This document shows positions 52,194-60,869 of a DNA stretch of 64,000 nucleotides, piece by piece. The position numbers and the translations under genes are program-made. This DNA is from Methylotenera_A sp046594915 (GTDB lineage Bacteria; Pseudomonadota; Gammaproteobacteria; Burkholderiales; Methylophilaceae), in contig JBKJRC010000005.1 of the NCBI GenBank assembly GCA_046594915.1, positions 186,001 to 250,000 of the forward strand. The letters are read 5' to 3'. The notes under the pieces were generated by a model that worked only from the letters and a program-made list of their open reading frames with translations, did not search any database and was not told where the DNA came from. How positions within the stretch are numbered: position 1 is the stretch's first letter; each line of letters opens with the position of its first letter.

Positions 52194-52492
52194 TGCTATA
52201 CGCTATTATTGCCGAAGATACGCCAAACAGTTTAGATAAGCGTGTGGCGCATCGCCCAGCGCATTTAGCCCGATTAACGACATTGCAAAATGAAGGCAGA
52301 TTAGTATTAGCCGGCCCATTTCCAGCAATCGCTAGTGTAGACCCAGGCCCCGCTGGCTTTTCTGGCAGCTTGATTGTGGCAGAATTTAGTGATTTGGAAA
52401 CGGCGAAAAATTGGGCAAATGCCGATCCGTTTGTAAGCGCAGGCGTGTATGCAAACGTTAGCGTAAAACCATTTAGAAAAACCTTACCTTAA
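52193..52492 (+). CDS. yciI: YciI-family protein
   Basis: The 99-residue ferredoxin-like protein has YAIIAEDTPNSLDKRVAHRPAHLARL at the start, with the conserved His-Asp pair region, then GRLVLAGPFPAI and ADPFVSAGVYANVSVKPF. The function is unknown; homologues resemble dehydrochlorinases in fold. It is coupled to yciB and followed 28 bases later by bolA. Confidence 0.92.
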   Translation: MLYAIIAEDTPNSLDKRVAHRPAHLARLTTLQNEGRLVLAGPFPAIASVDPGPAGFSGSLIVAEFSDLETAKNWANADPFVSAGVYANVSVKPFRKTLP

Positions 52493-52520
52493 TCGCCACC
52501 ATTTAATCGTCAGCATTTAT

Positions 52521-52784
52521 ATGAATTTAATCGAAACCATTCAAGCCAGACTCGCCGCACTTAACCCAATCAGCTTAACGATTCAGGACGATAGCGCACA
52601 ACACGCAGGCCATGCGGGCAACACTGGCGGCGGGCATTTCAGCTTAACAATAGTGAGCTCGCAATTTTCGCAAAAATCGCAGATAATGCGACATCGTTTA
52701 ATTTATCAAGCACTTACCGATTTAATGCCGCAAAAAATTCACGCGTTAAGCATACTTGCAATTTCGCCAGATGACCCCCACTAA
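52521..52784 (+). CDS. BolA-family protein
   Basis: The 87-residue protein has the BolA fold: IQARLAALNPISLTIQDDSAQHAGH, HFSLTIVSSQF, and a helix HRLIYQALTDLMPQKIHALSILAISPD. The His of the KIHALSI segment is the glutaredoxin iron-sulfur partner ligand. BolA proteins work with monothiol glutaredoxins in iron-sulfur handling or envelope control. No glutaredoxin gene is adjacent. It sits between yciI and the parvulin gene, a common order. Confidence 0.92.
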   Translation: MNLIETIQARLAALNPISLTIQDDSAQHAGHAGNTGGGHFSLTIVSSQFSQKSQIMRHRLIYQALTDLMPQKIHALSILAISPDDPH

Positions 52785-52839
52785 CTCTATTAACATCTTA
52801 ATCACACGCCAATACTCCATTTATTAAACAAGGATTTTT

Positions 52840-53649
52840 ATGAAAATCACCCAAATTTTTATTGCAATTGCAGCGTTAACAACCCTTTCATTGGCGCCTG
52901 CAGTTTACGCCGCCGATTCAGCCGCTACTGTCAACGGCAAATCCATCAAGCAATCTTGGGTTGATTACATTATGAAAGACGCACAAGCCCGCGGCCAAAA
53001 ACCATCGGACGGCATGAAAAACGCCATTATTAACGAATTGGTTGGTTCAGAATTAGCCTATCAGGAAGCGCAAAAACAAGGCATCGATAAACTGCCCGAT
53101 TACAAAATCAATGAAGAACTGACGCAACGTAAATTGCTGGTGAATATTTTTCTGGCTGATTTTATGAAAAAAAACCCAGTAACCGAAGCCGACACCAAAG
53201 CTGCTTACGAGCAATACAAAAAAGAGTTGGGCGATAAAGAATATAACGCGCGTCATATCTTAGTTAAAACTGAGGCCGAAGCGACCGACATTTTAGCTCA
53301 GCTAAAAAAAGGCAGTGATTTTGCCAAATTAGCCAAAGAAAAATCGATGGATCCTGGCTCTAAAGAAAAAGGCGGCGATTTAGGCTGGTTTTCACCTGCG
53401 GGCATGGTAAAGCCATTTAGCGAAGCGGTTGTTGGCCTTAAAAAAGGCGAAGTGACGCAAGCGCCAATTCAAACCCAATTTGGCTGGCATGTGATTAAAA
53501 TGGTGGATACGCGCGCAACGCAAGTGCCAAGTTACGACAAAGTAAAAGAAAGCTTAGAGCGTACTTTACAACAACGTAAACTTGAAAAAATGATGCTGGA
53601 CTTAAAAGCAAAGGCCAAAATTGAAGTAACTGGCGCTGCAACTAAATAG
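52840..53649 (+). CDS. Periplasmic parvulin-type peptidylprolyl isomerase
   Basis: The 269-residue protein has a signal peptide (cleavage after APAVYA, near residue 24), a SurA-like N-terminal chaperone part (about 30-125) and one parvulin domain (YNARHILVKTEAEATDIL through QFGWHVIKMVDTRA, about 133-226). It assists folding of exported proteins. The C-terminal stretch is helical and Lys-rich. A terminator follows 70 bases downstream. Confidence 0.94.
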   Translation: MKITQIFIAIAALTTLSLAPAVYAADSAATVNGKSIKQSWVDYIMKDAQARGQKPSDGMKNAIINELVGSELAYQEAQKQGIDKLPDYKINEELTQRKLLVNIFLADFMKKNPVTEADTKAAYEQYKKELGDKEYNARHILVKTEAEATDILAQLKKGSDFAKLAKEKSMDPGSKEKGGDLGWFSPAGMVKPFSEAVVGLKKGEVTQAPIQTQFGWHVIKMVDTRATQVPSYDKVKESLERTLQQRKLEKMMLDLKAKAKIEVTGAATK

Positions 53650-53721
53650 TCATGATGACTATAAAAGCAATAGCTAGAAACGTAATATCGAGTTAAGCAT
53701 AAAATACGGTCATGTCATATT

Positions 53722-53746
53722 AAAAGCCTGCATTTGCAGGCTTTTT
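53722..53746 (+). terminator. Rho-independent terminator after the parvulin gene
   Basis: AAAAGCCTGCA pairs over 11 bases with TGCAGGCTTTT around TT, followed by a T. Strong GC core with flanking A- and T-runs. Confidence 0.82.
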
Positions 53747-53793
53747 ATTGCCTAGCTTTTTTGTAGCATAAACTTTTATTGCCTAGCTTTTTT
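53743..53793 (+). repeat. 20-bp direct repeat after the terminator
   Basis: TTTTATTGCCTAGCTTTTTT is found perfectly at 53743-53762 and 53774-53793, a 31-base period. The first copy begins inside the terminator T-run. Confidence 0.85.
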
Positions 53794-53887
53794 TATTGTA
53801 AATGTAGTGAAATTTAAAAAAATATGTCACAATCAAGAACTATTATCATTTAGATTAAACTAAATGTAAAATTCAATAGGAAAAAGC

Positions 53888-54676
53888 ATGTTTGAAACCT
53901 TAATGATCACCTTCAGAGAAGGCTTAGAAGCCTTTTTAATTATTGCCATTGCAATTGCTTACTTAACCAAAACAGGCGGAGAAAAATTAATCCCTTCGGT
54001 GCGTAACGCCTGCTACGTAGCGGTTGTGGGCTGCGTTATTTTAGGCATTGTACTTGCTCGCATCGGTGGATTAACGCCATTCTGGGAAGGAACGTTAGCA
54101 CTGACGGCAGCCATTTTAGTCATTAGTTGTACCGTGCACATGCTTAAAATGGGCAAGCACATGAAGCGTGAAATTACGGGTGCAATCGATAAAGCCGTCG
54201 CCAACCCGACTGGCGGAGCAAAAGCAGCTATTTTCGCGTTTGTATTACTAATGATTGGTCGTGAAGGCCTGGAAGCCGCAACCATGATTGCCTCACTCGC
54301 ACAAAGCAATGATAGTTCGCATCTGGTCATCGGCGGCATTTTAGGGTTATTGGTTGCAGCAAGCGTTGCGTGGGCGTGGAGCAAATACGGCCATCGCGTT
54401 AATTTAGGCTTATTTTTTCAGGTAACCGCCGTGTTCATGGTGATTTTTTCGGTGCAACTGTTAATTTATGCTTTCCACGAATACACAGAATCAATTGAAT
54501 TTTATAATTTAGGCATCATTGACAGCGCCTACTGGCACGCTGCTACCGAAGAATTTGGTCCTCAAGGCCGCATTGGCGCCTGGATTTCATACAGTTTAGT
54601 TTTAGTGCCTTTGGCATTTTTAACCTTCAGCTTTTTAACCAGCAAAAATCCACCAAAATTAGCGGGCAGTAATTAG
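53888..54676 (+). CDS. FTR1-family iron permease
   Basis: The 262-residue protein has seven helices and the two REGLE-type iron motifs, FREGLEAFLI (residues 9-18) and GREGLEAATMI near 125. It would import Fe3+ after oxidation, or Fe2+ in EfeU-like systems. No multicopper oxidase, EfeO or EfeB partner is next to it. The leader contains ATTATCA (53842-53848), half of a Fur-type site, but the other half is poor, so iron control is only a possibility. Confidence 0.9.
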   Translation: MFETLMITFREGLEAFLIIAIAIAYLTKTGGEKLIPSVRNACYVAVVGCVILGIVLARIGGLTPFWEGTLALTAAILVISCTVHMLKMGKHMKREITGAIDKAVANPTGGAKAAIFAFVLLMIGREGLEAATMIASLAQSNDSSHLVIGGILGLLVAASVAWAWSKYGHRVNLGLFFQVTAVFMVIFSVQLLIYAFHEYTESIEFYNLGIIDSAYWHAATEEFGPQGRIGAWISYSLVLVPLAFLTFSFLTSKNPPKLAGSN

Positions 54677-54758
54677 TCACCGTTTAAATCGGATTGAATC
54701 GTTTACATTGCTAAACGGCTGTGTAAGAGTGGTTGCTTATTCACACCGATAGTAAAGT

Positions 54759-55721
54759 ATGCAATCAGATAAAACGAATTGGGAAGATAGGGTGGCAATT
54801 ATTCTATCTACTTACAATGGCGCAAAATATGTGGCTGCCCAATTAGATTCACTACTGAGTCAAACCCACACTAATTGGCAATGCTATATTCGCGATGATG
54901 GGTCGTCAGATAACACGCTAGACATATTAAAGCCTTACCTTGCCAGCGACCGCAGATTTACATTTGTCGATACGATTAAAGGCAATATGGGGCTTAATCC
55001 AAGTCACTATTATTTGATCTCAATCACGACAGAAAATTACATCGCCATGTGCGATCAGGACGATGTTTGGGATGCAAATAAGCTTGAAGTGACTTTAGCC
55101 AAGCTGAAACAGATAGAAACGCCACAAAAAATACCCGCATTGGCGCACACAAATTCAGTGTTTGTTGATAGCAACTTAAATATGATTAGAGAACGCTTTT
55201 TGGGCAGGCGTGCACTGGCAGAAGGGCTTAATGGCATATTGTTTGCAAATAGCGCGCAAGGCGGCTCTATTATAATCAACGCTAGCTTAAGAGAAATGGC
55301 TATTAAATTTCCACCCTTGTTGCCATACGATTATCATTTGGCGATTATCGCAAACTTAGTGGGCAATAGAGTTTATCTTCCGCAGACTTTACTTAAATAT
55401 CGCCAACATGACAAAAGCTCTATCGCAACTGGCGATTCAAATAAACCCAATAAACTATTAAAAACAGGCTATAGCAGCAGCCTTCTATTGAGTCTAAATA
55501 ATTATCACCACATTAAAAATGACTTTGTTCAAGTTGTCGCTTCCAAACAAGCTGCATCTGACTTAGCTGATTATTTTTATTTATTTGAAGGTGCTAATCG
55601 TCTTAAAAAATTGCTGATTTACCTTAAAAATCGTTATCCATTTTATAAAAGAAAAGACGCTCTCGCTTTTGTCATTCTATTAATGAAAAATGTCGATTTA
55701 AAGGCATTAATCACGCCTTAG
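54759..55721 (+). CDS. Family 2 glycosyltransferase (rhamnosyltransferase-like)
   Basis: The 320-residue protein has the GT-A start AIILSTYNGAKYVAAQLDSLLSQTH, the nucleotide-sugar contact YIRDDGSSDNTLDIL near 46, and a DQDD segment (IAMCDQDDVWDANKL) near 95 as the metal-binding region. It resembles rhamnosyltransferases of surface polysaccharides. It stands alone between the iron permease and purL, without other polysaccharide genes, and its C-terminal part is rich in Lys and Leu, so it may have been acquired. Acceptor unknown. Confidence 0.85.
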   Translation: MQSDKTNWEDRVAIILSTYNGAKYVAAQLDSLLSQTHTNWQCYIRDDGSSDNTLDILKPYLASDRRFTFVDTIKGNMGLNPSHYYLISITTENYIAMCDQDDVWDANKLEVTLAKLKQIETPQKIPALAHTNSVFVDSNLNMIRERFLGRRALAEGLNGILFANSAQGGSIIINASLREMAIKFPPLLPYDYHLAIIANLVGNRVYLPQTLLKYRQHDKSSIATGDSNKPNKLLKTGYSSSLLLSLNNYHHIKNDFVQVVASKQAASDLADYFYLFEGANRLKKLLIYLKNRYPFYKRKDALAFVILLMKNVDLKALITP

Positions 55722-55740
55722 TACAATCGAGTACAATTGA
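55721..55740 (+). repeat. 10-bp tandem duplication at the glycosyltransferase stop
   Basis: GTACAATCGA is followed directly by GTACAATTGA, and the first G is the last base of the stop codon. Confidence 0.6.
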
Positions 55741-55794
55741 ATAAAGCCGTATAAATTTAAAGCATTTAATCGGATTAGCGCTTGCGCTTTCTGT

Positions 55795-55800
55795 TAAAAT
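55795..55800 (+). promoter_or_regulatory. Candidate -10 element of purL
   Basis: TAAAAT in CTGTTAAAATACTG lies 38 bases before the purL start. No clear -35 hexamer is seen. Confidence 0.35.
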
Positions 55801-55837
55801 ACTGTTAATTTTTAACTCTTTCAATTGCTTACCGCCC

Positions 55838-58800
55838 ATGCCTAGCACTTCATTTTTAAGCCTTCGCGGCAGTTCTGCGTTATCTCCGTTCCGTCTCGAT
55901 AAACTTTATGCCAGCTTAAAACAATCTGCACCTTATATTAGTCATATTTATGCGGAATTTACCCATTTTGCATTTAGCGATTTACCTCTTAGTGAGACAA
56001 CGCAACAGATACTGAAACAGATTTTAACCTATGGGCCGCAAGCCCAATTAGAAGAGCCTGCTGGCGAATTATTTTTAGTAATTCCAAGAATTGGGACGAT
56101 TTCACCTTGGGCGTCGCGCGCGACGGATATTGCGCATAATTGTGGGTTAAGTAGCGTGCTACGCATAGAACGCGGCATTGCGTTTTATGTAACCACGTTA
56201 AATAGCATGCCATTAAGTGATACCGAAAAAGCTACATTTAAAGCAGCGATTCACGACCGCATGACCGAAACGGTATTAAGCAATCTAGATCACGCACAAC
56301 GGTTATTTCACAGCGCAGAACCTGCATCATTAAGCACTATTGATATTTTGCAGGGCGGCAAAACTGCGCTTAACGCGGCCAATAATGAAATGGGCTTGGC
56401 GCTGTCACCGGACGAAATTGATTATTTAGTTGAAAATTTCAGCAAAATTAACCGCAATCCCACAGATGTTGAGCTGATGATGTTTGCGCAAGCCAACTCA
56501 GAACATTGTCGGCATAAAATATTTAATGCAGATTGGGTGATTGATGACGAAGTACAGGACATTTCGCTATTTGGCATGATTCGCAATACCCATAAATTGT
56601 ATCCTGGCCACACTGTAGTTGCTTACTCTGATAATTCTTCAATTGTGGCTGGGCAAAAAACCCAGCGTTTTTACCCAAATGTTTCAGGCGAATACGCTTA
56701 TACAGGTGATGAAATGCACTATTTGATGAAAGTAGAAACGCATAATCACCCAACTGCCATTTCGCCTTTTGCAGGTGCCGCCACTGGTGCGGGCGGAGAG
56801 ATTCGTGATGAAGGTGCAACTGGCGTTGGTTCTAAACCAAAGGCGGGTTTGACTGGCTTTTCGGTGTCCAATTTAAATATTCCAAATTTCACCCAACCAT
56901 GGGAAAAGGGATATGGAAAACCTAGCCGTATCAGCACGCCGCTACAAATTATGACCGACGGCCCATTGGGCGCCGCCGCTTATAACAATGAATTTGGTCG
57001 ACCTAATATTGCAGGTTATTTCCGTACATTTGAGCTGGAAACTGCTGATGCAGATGGTAAGCCCGAAGTACGTGGCTACCATAAACCGATTATGCTGGCG
57101 GGTGGCGTTGGCAATATTTCGGCTGACCACTCGCGTAAAAATCCGATTCCTGCGGGCGCAGCATTAATTCAATTAGGCGGCCCAGCTATGTTAATTGGGC
57201 TTGGCGGCAGCGCGGCATCCAGCATGGACACAGGCAGCAATACTGAAAATCTGGATTTTGATTCGGTGCAGCGCGGCAACCCCGAGTTGCAACGTCGCGC
57301 GCAAGAAGTGATTGACCGTTGCTGGCAATTGGGTGATAAAAACCCAATTTTAAGCATTCACGATGTGGGTGCTGGTGGTATTTCCAATGCATTTCCTGAG
57401 CTGGTAAACGATGCAAAAGTAGGCGCAATTTTTCAGTTACGCGATGTGCATAATGAAGAACCTGGTATGTCACCGCGCGAATTATGGAGCAACGAATCGC
57501 AAGAGCGTTACGTGATGGCGGTTTTGCAAAAGGATTTGCCACTCTTTAAAGCCTTGTGCGAACGCGAACGCTGTCCGTTTGCGGTGGTTGGCTACGCCAC
57601 GCAAGAGCGACATTTAACGGTAGCTGACAGTCATTTTAATAATAAGCCTGTTGATATGGATTTAAGCATTTTATTAGGCAAACCGCCCAAAATGACGCGC
57701 GATGTAAAAACTGCGGCCAAAAAGTTAACACCTTTTAATACGCAAAAAATCGATCTCAAAGATGCCGTAGCCCGCGTATTAAGGCTTCCAGGCGTAGCAG
57801 ATAAAACTTTCCTAATTACCATTGGCGACCGCACTGTTACGGGTTTGATTGCGCGCGATCAAATGGTCGGGCCGTGGCAAATACCCGTCAGCGATGTTGC
57901 GGTGACTTTGGCTGGGTATGAAACTTATGTAGGCGAAGCATTTGCCATTGGCGAACGCGCGCCGCTGGCATTGATTGATGCGCCCGCTTCTGGCCGTATG
58001 GCCATTGGCGAGGCGATTACTAATATCGCTGCTGCACAGATTGAAAACATATCCAATCTAAAACTATCTGCTAACTGGATGGCGCCTGCGGGTCATGTGG
58101 GTGAAGATGCGGCGCTTTTTGCAACGGTTAAAGCAGTCGGTATGGGGTTATGCCCAGCGCTTGGCATTAGCATTCCTGTCGGCAAAGACTCCATGAGCAT
58201 GAAAACGGTGTGGGAAGATGGCGACACTAAAAAAGCGGTGACTTCACCTATTTCGCTGGTCGTCACCGCTTTTGCCAATACGCTAGATGCGCGTAAAACT
58301 TTAACACCTCAATTGAGAACAAATCTTGGTAAAAACTTAGGCGATAGTTTAGGTGGCAGTTTAAGTGAAACACGGCTGATTTTAGTTGACTTAGGCAATG
58401 GCAGAAACCGCATGGGTGGCAGCAGCTTGGCACAAGTGTATGGGCAACTGGGCGACACCGCGCCAGATGTGAATGATCCAGCACAACTAAAAGCATTTTT
58501 TGCCGCGATTCAGCAATTAAATGCGGAAAATAAGTTGCTGGCTTATCACGATAGAAGTGACGGCGGCTTATTTAGCACTTTAGCGGAAATGGCTTTCGCA
58601 GGACATTGCGGCGTAGATATTGATCTCTCTGATTTAAAAGGCGATGCGGCAAGCATTCTGTTTAACGAAGAATTGGGTGCGGTAATTCAAGTGCGCACAG
58701 CCGATTCCGAAGCGGTTTTAGCTCGACTAAAACCATTAACTACGCATGTGATTGGCATTGTGACCAATCAAAATCAAATCAATATCAGGCAAAATGGCCA

Positions 58801-59794
58801 AACTGTTTTTGCGGATAGTCGCATCAACTTGCATCGCATGTGGTCTGAAACCACTTACCGCATGCAAAGCCTGCGCGATAACTCCGTGTGTGCGCAACAA
58901 GAATATGACCGCTTATTAAATGAAGCGGATACTGGCTTACACGCACACTTAACCTTTGATTTGAATGAAAATATTGCCGCGCCTTACATCAATAAAGGCA
59001 TTCGCCCAAAAATGGCGATTCTGCGTGAGCAAGGCGTCAATGGCCAAGTGGAAATGGCAGCCGCATTTGACCGCGCTGGCTTTAGCAGTATCGATGTGCA
59101 TATGAGCGATGTGATTAGTGGCCGCGTTAAATTAAAGGATTTTGCAGGCTTAGTGGCTTGCGGCGGCTTTAGTTATGGCGATGTTTTAGGCGCGGGTGAA
59201 GGCTGGGCGAAATCGATTTTATTTAATAGCCGCGCCAACGATGAATTCAGTGCGTTTTTCAATCGCGCCGATTCATTCGCGCTTGGTGTATGCAACGGCT
59301 GCCAAATGATGAGCAATTTACACAGCATTATTCCTGGTTCCGAGCAATGGCCGCACTTTGTTAAAAATAAATCTGAGCAATTTGAAGCGCGTTTTGCCAT
59401 GGTCGAAGTATTGGAATCGCCTTCGATTTTCTTTAATGGTATGGCTGGCAGCAGCATGCCGATTGCGGTTGCGCATGGCGAAGGTTTTGCGGAATTTTCT
59501 GCAGCAAGCGATGTCAATAGCGTGCTGGATAAAAAGTTGGTAACGATGCGTTTTGTTGATAACGCAACTGGTTTAAACAACAAGTCAACGCCAACTGAAA
59601 CATACCCGTTTAACCCTAACGGTTCGCCGCTTGGAATTACGGGTTTAACCACCCAAGATGGACGCTTTAGTATTATGATGCCGCATCCTGAACGGGTGTT
59701 CCGTGCGGTACAGCACTCATGGCGTCCTGATGATTGGTTAGAAGATGCGCCGTGGATGCGAATGTTCCGAAATGCCAGAAAATACGTAGATTAA
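55838..59794 (+). CDS. purL: Phosphoribosylformylglycinamidine synthase
   Basis: PurL converts FGAR to FGAM with glutamine and ATP in purine synthesis. At 1318 residues it is the large single-chain form. In order: the N-terminal PurS-like part, the linker, the first synthetase half with SEHCRHKIFNADW and HNHPTAISPFAGAATG followed by GEIRDEGATG, the second half with VGKDSMSMK, and a C-terminal glutaminase with the catalytic Cys1152 in LGVCNGCQMM and MMPHPERVFR. It stands alone. No other purine gene is adjacent; purB is at 1.2 kb. Confidence 0.97.
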   Translation: MPSTSFLSLRGSSALSPFRLDKLYASLKQSAPYISHIYAEFTHFAFSDLPLSETTQQILKQILTYGPQAQLEEPAGELFLVIPRIGTISPWASRATDIAHNCGLSSVLRIERGIAFYVTTLNSMPLSDTEKATFKAAIHDRMTETVLSNLDHAQRLFHSAEPASLSTIDILQGGKTALNAANNEMGLALSPDEIDYLVENFSKINRNPTDVELMMFAQANSEHCRHKIFNADWVIDDEVQDISLFGMIRNTHKLYPGHTVVAYSDNSSIVAGQKTQRFYPNVSGEYAYTGDEMHYLMKVETHNHPTAISPFAGAATGAGGEIRDEGATGVGSKPKAGLTGFSVSNLNIPNFTQPWEKGYGKPSRISTPLQIMTDGPLGAAAYNNEFGRPNIAGYFRTFELETADADGKPEVRGYHKPIMLAGGVGNISADHSRKNPIPAGAALIQLGGPAMLIGLGGSAASSMDTGSNTENLDFDSVQRGNPELQRRAQEVIDRCWQLGDKNPILSIHDVGAGGISNAFPELVNDAKVGAIFQLRDVHNEEPGMSPRELWSNESQERYVMAVLQKDLPLFKALCERERCPFAVVGYATQERHLTVADSHFNNKPVDMDLSILLGKPPKMTRDVKTAAKKLTPFNTQKIDLKDAVARVLRLPGVADKTFLITIGDRTVTGLIARDQMVGPWQIPVSDVAVTLAGYETYVGEAFAIGERAPLALIDAPASGRMAIGEAITNIAAAQIENISNLKLSANWMAPAGHVGEDAALFATVKAVGMGLCPALGISIPVGKDSMSMKTVWEDGDTKKAVTSPISLVVTAFANTLDARKTLTPQLRTNLGKNLGDSLGGSLSETRLILVDLGNGRNRMGGSSLAQVYGQLGDTAPDVNDPAQLKAFFAAIQQLNAENKLLAYHDRSDGGLFSTLAEMAFAGHCGVDIDLSDLKGDAASILFNEELGAVIQVRTADSEAVLARLKPLTTHVIGIVTNQNQINIRQNGQTVFADSRINLHRMWSETTYRMQSLRDNSVCAQQEYDRLLNEADTGLHAHLTFDLNENIAAPYINKGIRPKMAILREQGVNGQVEMAAAFDRAGFSSIDVHMSDVISGRVKLKDFAGLVACGGFSYGDVLGAGEGWAKSILFNSRANDEFSAFFNRADSFALGVCNGCQMMSNLHSIIPGSEQWPHFVKNKSEQFEARFAMVEVLESPSIFFNGMAGSSMPIAVAHGEGFAEFSAASDVNSVLDKKLVTMRFVDNATGLNNKSTPTETYPFNPNGSPLGITGLTTQDGRFSIMMPHPERVFRAVQHSWRPDDWLEDAPWMRMFRNARKYVD

Positions 59795-59895
59795 TAGCAT
59801 CGTTTTAATGGTATGGTTTAGGTGTAATCTGTAATGCTGGTTTTATTTAAATGGCATTTTGCCAAAAAAAATTTTATAGGTTGGAGATAATTGGA

Positions 59896-60387
59896 ATGAA
59901 CAAATTAAAAGCACTTTTTGCAGTTTTAGCGATAAGTTTATCAATGCACGCATTTGCGATGACGGATGACGAATCGGTTGAATTTACTGAGGCTGTTGGC
60001 AAAGGTAATTTAAAAATAGTGAAACAATACGTGGCCAAAGACCCTAAAGTCGTTAACGAAAAATTCTTTGCATGGTCACCGATTCAAATGGCGGCCACTA
60101 AAGGTCAACTTGAAATGGCTAAATTTTTAGTGGAACATGGCGCTGATGTTAACTATGTACATCCAGTTACCCAATGGACCGCATTTCATTTAGCAGCTTT
60201 TGATAACTACGATGATATTGTTAAATATCTTGCCGCACATGGTGCAGACATCAATAAAAAAACCAAGGCAGACCTTTCGATTGTGCGCATCATGAAAGAT
60301 GAAGGCGCACGTGGCGAAAACATGGTTAAATTGTTGACCTCGCTTGGTGTTAGAAATGATGGTTGCCAAGAAGAAAAATGCTTCTAA
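59896..60387 (+). CDS. Exported ankyrin-repeat protein
   Basis: The start at 59896 (MNKLKALFAVLAISLSMHAFA) gives a signal peptide and has GGAG upstream; the frame also opens 15 codons earlier. The mature part has three to four ankyrin repeats (VEFTEAVGKGNLKIVKQYV, SPIQMAATKGQLEMAKFLVEHGADV, TAFHLAAFDNYDDIVKYLAAHGADI) and two cysteines at the end (GCQEEKC). Periplasmic ankyrin proteins are often beside redox genes; a protein partner is likely, perhaps the cytochrome or flavoprotein downstream, but this is a guess from position. Confidence 0.85.
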   Translation: MNKLKALFAVLAISLSMHAFAMTDDESVEFTEAVGKGNLKIVKQYVAKDPKVVNEKFFAWSPIQMAATKGQLEMAKFLVEHGADVNYVHPVTQWTAFHLAAFDNYDDIVKYLAAHGADINKKTKADLSIVRIMKDEGARGENMVKLLTSLGVRNDGCQEEKCF

Positions 60388-60461
60388 TTAACCAAGACTG
60401 TTAACCAAATTTACAGCGTGATTAAAGTCACAGCATAAACGCGTTAATCTGTTTAAAATAG

Positions 60462-60477
60462 TGTTTTAATTAAAACA
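60462..60477. promoter_or_regulatory. 16-bp palindrome upstream of the cytochrome-flavoprotein operon
   Basis: TGTTTTAATTAAAACA is a perfect palindrome ending 11 bases before the cytochrome c ATG, just after the -10-like TTAAAAT (60453-60459). It may be an operator; an AT-rich palindrome can also occur by chance in this genome. Confidence 0.35.
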
Positions 60478-60488
60478 ATGAACACTAA

Positions 60489-60869
60489 ATGATAAACAAA
60501 AAAATAGTTTCAGGTTTTATTTTGATATCCTCGCTAGCGTTGCCTGCATCGGGCATGGCTGCTGAGGATATTGCTTTATTGCCGAGCCAGTTACACACTC
60601 GTGCGCTGGCTGCATCATGCGCAGCATGCCATGGTACAAATGGTCGCGCATTGGCAGGAAATGCAGTGTTAGCTGGCATGGATAGCGCTTATTTTACCGC
60701 GCAGATGTTGGCTTTTAAAAACGGCAACAGGCCAGCCACAGTAATGCAGCGTCATGCCAAAGGTTTGCAAGTTAGCGAAATTAACCAGTTAGCCGAGTAT
60801 TTTTCTGCACAAAAAAACAGCCCGGCCATTAGCCCTAAATCGCAAATATTAAAGGCTAATCATGACTAA
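60489..60869 (+). CDS. Monoheme cytochrome c, probable FccA-type subunit
   Basis: The 126-residue protein has a signal peptide (cleavage after SGMAA, near residue 25), one heme motif CAACH (near 45) and a probable Met ligand in ATVMQRHAKGL. As the first gene of a pair with an FccB-like flavoprotein it should be the electron acceptor of a flavocytochrome c. Green sulfur bacterial FccA is also monoheme, while the purple sulfur bacterial one is diheme. Its last 8 bases overlap the flavoprotein start (ATGACTAA). Confidence 0.9.
   Translation: MINKKIVSGFILISSLALPASGMAAEDIALLPSQLHTRALAASCAACHGTNGRALAGNAVLAGMDSAYFTAQMLAFKNGNRPATVMQRHAKGLQVSEINQLAEYFSAQKNSPAISPKSQILKANHD

Noticed and set aside
53838..53858. 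Fur box before the FTR1 permease
   Set aside because: Only the half-site ATTATCA is good; the other half matches about three of seven positions, so a separate feature is not justified.
59173..59652. 159-codon frame antisense to the purL glutaminase domain
   Set aside because: The purL frame is intact with catalytic motifs there; the antisense frame has no recognisable features.
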